Source: Streptomyces tauricus (GTDB taxonomy: Bacteria > Actinomycetota > Actinomycetes > Streptomycetales > Streptomycetaceae). From it: a DNA stretch of 64,000 bases. This document shows, piece after piece, positions 60,613-64,000 of the stretch; position 1 is the stretch's first letter; each line of letters begins with the position of its first letter. The stretch spans positions 1 to 64,000 of the forward strand of contig NZ_BMVY01000029.1 of NCBI RefSeq assembly GCF_014650955.1. Direction: 5' to 3'. The notes below the pieces were generated by a model. It was not told the origin of the DNA and did not search any database. It worked only from the letters and a program-made list of their open reading frames with translations. The position numbers and the translations under genes are program-made.

Positions 60613-60706
60613 TTGTGAAGGTGGTGGAGCTCGGAACGACCGAGAGGAGGTGTGTGGGATTGTGTTCGGCCGCGTCGTCTTTTGTGAAGGGGGTGTAGTC
60701 GGAACG
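60613..60706. promoter_or_regulatory. Pair of 25-bp direct repeats upstream of the binding-protein gene
   Basis: TTGTGAAGG...CGGAACG-type copies at 60613-60638 and 60682-60706, 69 bp apart, differ by three substitutions and one indel. They are probably regulator sites for the sugar importer; the second touches the stop of the U32-like gene. Confidence 0.55.
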
Positions 60707-61675
60707 TTATGAGGGAATGTCAAAACGTTGGAGTGTCCCCGGCAGCCGCGAACCGAGCGGCGCCATGTCGCCGTCCGCCCCGTGCCGCGCCAGCAGGTCC
60801 AGGGCCAGCCGGCCGCGCCGGACCCTCTCCCGTGCCGTGGACAGCGTCAGCTCCCTCATGTGGTGGCCGTACGGGTAGATCCCGGGAGCCTTGGACAGGC
60901 CGAACTTGAGGTACAGCGGTGCGCCGCGCCGGATCAGCTCGGCGACCTCGTACATGCGCACGTAGCCGCCGAGATCGTCGGGAGCCTCGATGTACATGTC
61001 CATCGGGGCCGCGCTGACCCTGCGGATCTCCGTCAGGTGGTCCAGCGTGAGATCGCTGGGCACGTTGATGGAGTCTCCGCCGAGCTGCTCGTACACGGCG
61101 TACGCGGCCGGGTTGACCGGACCGATGAGCGCCGAGACCTTGAGCGTGGTGTCGGCCGGAATGATCCCGGCGACACGGGCCCTGTGCAGAGTCCACAGCA
61201 CGCCCTCGTCAGCCACGAGGAGGCACTTTACGCCCAACTCCGTTGCGCGTACGGCGTCTTCCAGACAGCCCGCCACCGCATCGTGACCACGCGCCCTGGT
61301 ACCGCCGCCCCGCGAGTCCGTGCGGGTCGAGCCGCCGATGTCCCAGGTGCCGCGCGGGCCGGTGAAGAGGCACAGCTCGATGTCCCGCTCGGCGGTGGCG
61401 TCGACCATCTCGGTTATCTCGGCGTCGGTCAGCATCCAGATGCCGCTGCCCTGGCTGATCCGGTGGATCGGCACATCGAGCCGCGAGGACTCCTTGAGGA
61501 CCACGGCCAGCGCCTCGGGCCCCTCGCACGAGGGGATCTCGGTACGCCATGTGCCGCCTCCCGGGAAGGAGTGCGGGGAGGCGTCGGCGGGGGACAGGGC
61601 GGGGGCGCCCAGGCCGAGCGCGGCGAGCGCCTGCTCGGCGGGTCGACGGGCCGCTCTGGGAGAAGCGTCGGTCAC
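60707..61675 (-). CDS. U32-peptidase-like TIM-barrel protein in sugar operon
   Basis: A 322-residue protein, GTG start at 61675 behind AAGGAA. Stretches such as VSALIGPVNPAAYAVYEQLGGDSINVPSDLTLDHLTEIRRVSAAPMDMYIEAPDDLGGYVRMYEVAELIRRGAPLYL recall U32 (PrtC-like) TIM-barrel proteins, though no proteolytic site is evident. It stands between a zinc sugar dehydrogenase and a sugar importer, so a role in sugar-acid metabolism is more likely than proteolysis. I cannot name the reaction. Confidence 0.6.
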   Translation of the reverse strand: MTDASPRAARRPAEQALAALGLGAPALSPADASPHSFPGGGTWRTEIPSCEGPEALAVVLKESSRLDVPIHRISQGSGIWMLTDAEITEMVDATAERDIELCLFTGPRGTWDIGGSTRTDSRGGGTRARGHDAVAGCLEDAVRATELGVKCLLVADEGVLWTLHRARVAGIIPADTTLKVSALIGPVNPAAYAVYEQLGGDSINVPSDLTLDHLTEIRRVSAAPMDMYIEAPDDLGGYVRMYEVAELIRRGAPLYLKFGLSKAPGIYPYGHHMRELTLSTARERVRRGRLALDLLARHGADGDMAPLGSRLPGTLQRFDIPS

Positions 61676-61742
61676 AAGCGTTCCTTAGCTCTGGCAAAGT
61701 AGTATGCGTTCGATATGTCGGACATGGTTCGTGTCGGTGGAT

Positions 61743-61782
61743 GTACGCCGGTGCGGAGCGTCAGGTCTCCGCACCGGCGTAC
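61743..61782 (-). terminator. 16-bp perfect hairpin after the dehydrogenase gene
   Basis: Arms 61743-61758 and 61767-61782 with an 8-nt loop, 29 nt beyond the dehydrogenase stop on the minus strand. A second palindrome GCGCCCCTAGGGGCGC (61805-61820) covers the stop itself. There is no T-run. Confidence 0.75.
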
Positions 61783-61810
61783 GGATCGGGGGTCGGCCGG
61801 ACCGGCGCCC

Positions 61811-62824
61811 CTAGGGGCGCAGCAGCACCTTGCCGACCTTCGGATCGCCCGACCCCACCAGCTCGATGGCGTGGGCGAACTCGTCCAACGGAAGTTCGTG
61901 CGTCACCAGCGGCAGCGGATCGAGGAGACCCGCGCCGAAGACCCTTACCGTGTGCGCCCAGGCCTCCGGCGGCGCGCCGAAGACGGTGTGCACCTCCAGC
62001 TGCCGTACGACCAGGTCCGTGGGGTCCAGGCCCTCGGCGCCCGCCGCCGGGATGCCCGTGAGCACCAGCCGGCCACCGCGTCTGAGCAGCGAGGCGGCGG
62101 TGGTCGCGGCGGTCGCCGAACCGGCGGTCTCGATCACCACGTCGAAGTCGGCGGGCAGCTCCTGGTCCCGGGTACGGAAGTCACTGGCGCCGAAGGTCCG
62201 CGACAGCTCCTCACGGTCCGGGCGGGTGCCCACCACCAGCAGCTCCGAGGGCGAACCCGCCTTCAGGAACTGCACGGCGAACATACCGAGCGTGCCGGTG
62301 CCGACGACCGCCACCCGCTCACCGGGCCGCGCGTTCGCCTTGAGCGCCGCCGCCGCGATGCAGGCCGCGGGCTCCAGGAGCGCCGCCGCCGTCAGGTCCG
62401 CGTCGTCGGGAAGGACGTGCAGCAGCCGGGCGGGCAGCGTGAGCGTGCCGGCCATGGCGCCGGGCTGGGTGAAGCCTGTCTCCTCGTAGCCGGCCGTGCA
62501 CAACGTTGTCTCGCCCTCGTGGCAGCGGTCGCAGACCTGGCAGTTGCGGAACCCCTCGCCCACCACCTTGCGGCCCACCAGGCTCTCGGGCACCCCGCCG
62601 CCGACCGCCTCGACCGTCCCTGACCACTCGTGGCCCGGGGTCAGCGGGTAACAGACGTACCCCTCGGGACGGTTGCCCTGGTACACCTCGCGGTCACTGC
62701 CGCAGATCCCGCTCGCGTGGACCCGTACCATGGCCTCGCCCGCGGCGGGTGCCGTGGGCTCGTGGGGGGCCAGCCGGTGCTCGCCCGGCCCCTCGATGAC
62801 GACGGCCTGGGATGCGGCGCTCAT
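61811..62824 (-). CDS. Zinc-dependent alcohol/sugar dehydrogenase
   Basis: A 337-residue medium-chain dehydrogenase. Catalytic zinc ligands appear in SGICGSDREVYQG and PGHEWSG; the four structural-zinc cysteines are in NCQVCDRCHEGETTLC. The NAD(P)-binding site is VAVVGTGTLGMFAVQFLKAG. The ATG at 62824 follows GGAG. Beside an enolase-superfamily dehydratase it probably oxidises a sugar (arabinose, galactose or fucose type) to its lactone or oxidises a sugar-derived acid; the exact substrate is inferred from context only. Confidence 0.87.
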   Translation of the reverse strand: MSAASQAVVIEGPGEHRLAPHEPTAPAAGEAMVRVHASGICGSDREVYQGNRPEGYVCYPLTPGHEWSGTVEAVGGGVPESLVGRKVVGEGFRNCQVCDRCHEGETTLCTAGYEETGFTQPGAMAGTLTLPARLLHVLPDDADLTAAALLEPAACIAAAALKANARPGERVAVVGTGTLGMFAVQFLKAGSPSELLVVGTRPDREELSRTFGASDFRTRDQELPADFDVVIETAGSATAATTAASLLRRGGRLVLTGIPAAGAEGLDPTDLVVRQLEVHTVFGAPPEAWAHTVRVFGAGLLDPLPLVTHELPLDEFAHAIELVGSGDPKVGKVLLRP

Positions 62825-62966
62825 GACAGCTCCGTGGCGGTGGGGCGGGTCGGGGTCCCGAAGAGGCGCTGCGCCCTCCGGTCCGCCACGGCACGCGACG
62901 ACGGCGGTGTCCGGCGGCGGGGCACAGCCTGCCACAGACCCCTGTACAACTCGGCGCCGGGCGGCG

Positions 62967-64000
62967 TCACTTGGCGGCACCCTTCGGCTTGCGCTGCTCC
63001 CAGCCGTCCGCCCACAGGTCGAAGCGCGCCTGCTGCTGCGGGAACTCCGCCGCCGCGTCCGTGTCCAGCTCGACGCCGAGACCGGGCTCGTGCGACAGCT
63101 CGAAGTAGCCGTCGACGACCTGCGGGGCGCCCTTCACGATCTTCTTGATGTCCGCGTCCGCGAAGTCGTTGAAGTGTTCGAGGATCTTGAAGTTCGGCGA
63201 GCTGAAACCGACCTGGAGGGAGGCGGCCGTCAGCACCGGACCGCCCACGTTGTGGGGCGCCACGAGGACGTAGTGCGCCTCGGCGGTCGCCGCCAGCTTC
63301 CGGGTCTCCCAGATGCCGCCGAGGTGGCCGACGTCCGGCTGGATGATGTCCACGGCCTGGCTCTCGAACAGCTCACGGAACTCGATGCGATCGTGAATAC
63401 GCTCACCGGTCGCGACCGGGATGTCCACCTTCGCGGCCACCTTCTCCAGCGCCTTGAGGTTCTCCGGCGGGACCGGCTCCTCCAGCCACGCGGGCTTGAA
63501 CGGCGCGAGTTCACGCGCGAGCCGGATGGCGGTCGCCGGCGAGAAACGGCCGTGCATCTCCAGCATCAGCTCGGTGTCCGGACCGATCGCGTCCCGGACC
63601 GCCTCGATCAGCGAGACCGAGTACAGCGACTGCTCGTGGTCCAGCTCGAAGTGGCCCGTCCCGAACGGGTCGATCTTCAGCGCCTTGTATCCGCGCTCGA
63701 CTACCGCCTGAGCCGCCTTGTGGTACGCCTCCGGAGTGCGCTCCGTGGTGTACCAGCCGTTCGCGTACGCCTTCACGCGGTCGGTGACCTTGCCGCCGAG
63801 CAGCTGCCACACGGGCACGCCCAGGGCCTTGCCCTTGATGTCCCAGCACGCCATCTCGATCACGGCGATACCGGACATGACGATCTCGCCGGCGCGCCCG
63901 TAGTCGCCGTACTTCATACGGCGGACGAGGTCCTCGACAGCGAACGGGTCCGAACCGAGAATGTGATTGGTCTGCGCCTCCCGCAGATAGCCGATCAGCG
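62967..64000 (-). CDS. Enolase-superfamily sugar-acid dehydratase (5' end outside window)
   Basis: At least 344 residues of a mandelate racemase/muconate-lactonizing-type enzyme; the frame is open to the window edge, so the N-terminus is missing. Seen: VIEMACWDIKGKALGVPVWQLLGG, YKALKIDPFG (catalytic Lys region), LMLEMHGRFSPATAIRLAR, WLEEPVPPENL, IPVATGERIHDRIEFREL, DIIQPDVGHLGGIWE and APHNVGGPV (catalytic His region). It resembles galactonate-type dehydratases, which remove water from sugar acids. It is upstream of the zinc dehydrogenase by 142 nt on the same strand. Confidence 0.9.
   Translation of the reverse strand, partial: LIGYLREAQTNHILGSDPFAVEDLVRRMKYGDYGRAGEIVMSGIAVIEMACWDIKGKALGVPVWQLLGGKVTDRVKAYANGWYTTERTPEAYHKAAQAVVERGYKALKIDPFGTGHFELDHEQSLYSVSLIEAVRDAIGPDTELMLEMHGRFSPATAIRLARELAPFKPAWLEEPVPPENLKALEKVAAKVDIPVATGERIHDRIEFRELFESQAVDIIQPDVGHLGGIWETRKLAATAEAHYVLVAPHNVGGPVLTAASLQVGFSSPNFKILEHFNDFADADIKKIVKGAPQVVDGYFELSHEPGLGVELDTDAAAEFPQQQARFDLWADGWEQRKPKGAAK

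Noticed and set aside
1-64000. Prophage, integrative element or transposon
   Set aside because: No integrase, transposase, attachment-site duplication or tRNA gene is visible, and codon use is even across the window.

Overview
This window looks like the linear chromosome of a Streptomyces species. Third codon positions are almost always G or C, GTG and TTG starts with GGAGG-type ribosome sites are common, and regulators of the GntR, IclR, PucR, MerR and LysR families are abundant. MatB closely resembles the S. coelicolor enzyme as I remember it. I see no tRNA, rRNA, CRISPR array, integrase or insertion sequence. About 49 protein genes are supported; two are cut by the window edges (1-4809 and 62967-64000).

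Layout. 1-8146 (minus): a vWA-like/pseudokinase/SARP giant protein, a MoxR-type AAA ATPase, a trypsin-like protease with a VMAP-C-type tail and a small Trypco1-type protein. This is the gene set of NTP-dependent signalling-protease (conflict-type) systems. 8394-12164: a large secreted subtilase. 12254-17533: a malonate module (AccD/AccA-like fusion, MatB, MatC-like transporter, divergent GntR regulator with candidate operators). 17603-20710: an S51 peptidase, a MerR-PP2C fusion and an orphan ATP-grasp enzyme. 20742-33620 (minus): a tightly coupled run of nine genes, preceded by a DUF3068 protein. It encodes a GT4 glycosyltransferase, an AftD-like arabinofuranosyltransferase with a collagen-like tail, a condensation-type acyltransferase, three methyltransferases, a Trm112-like protein and a DMT-type membrane protein. 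It reads as an undescribed cell-envelope glycoconjugate pathway.

33956-64000 is mostly arabinan and pentose use. An IclR regulator and an SMP-30 lactonase come first, then a CUT1 importer without its own ATPase, three GH43 enzymes and a GH51 arabinofuranosidase. Further on come an aldose epimerase, a ChvE/GguAB-type monosaccharide importer, a U32-like protein, a zinc dehydrogenase and an enolase-superfamily sugar-acid dehydratase. A shared 16-bp palindrome related to GTTCGAAATTTCGAAC lies at the IclR gene, the CUT1 operon and the GH43 pair, which suggests one regulon. Together the genes could cut arabinan outside the cell, import oligomers and monomers, and oxidise the sugar without phosphorylation. 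Unrelated genes in between include GntR, YbhB, SCO6745-type, TSUP, PucR, LysR, a secreted intradiol dioxygenase and an aminotransferase with a Pro/Gln-rich tail.

A dispersed element with core GGGGCGCGGGGAAC recurs at least nine times, twice inside genes and once as a perfect 58-bp palindrome. All functions are read from sequence alone, without database searches.
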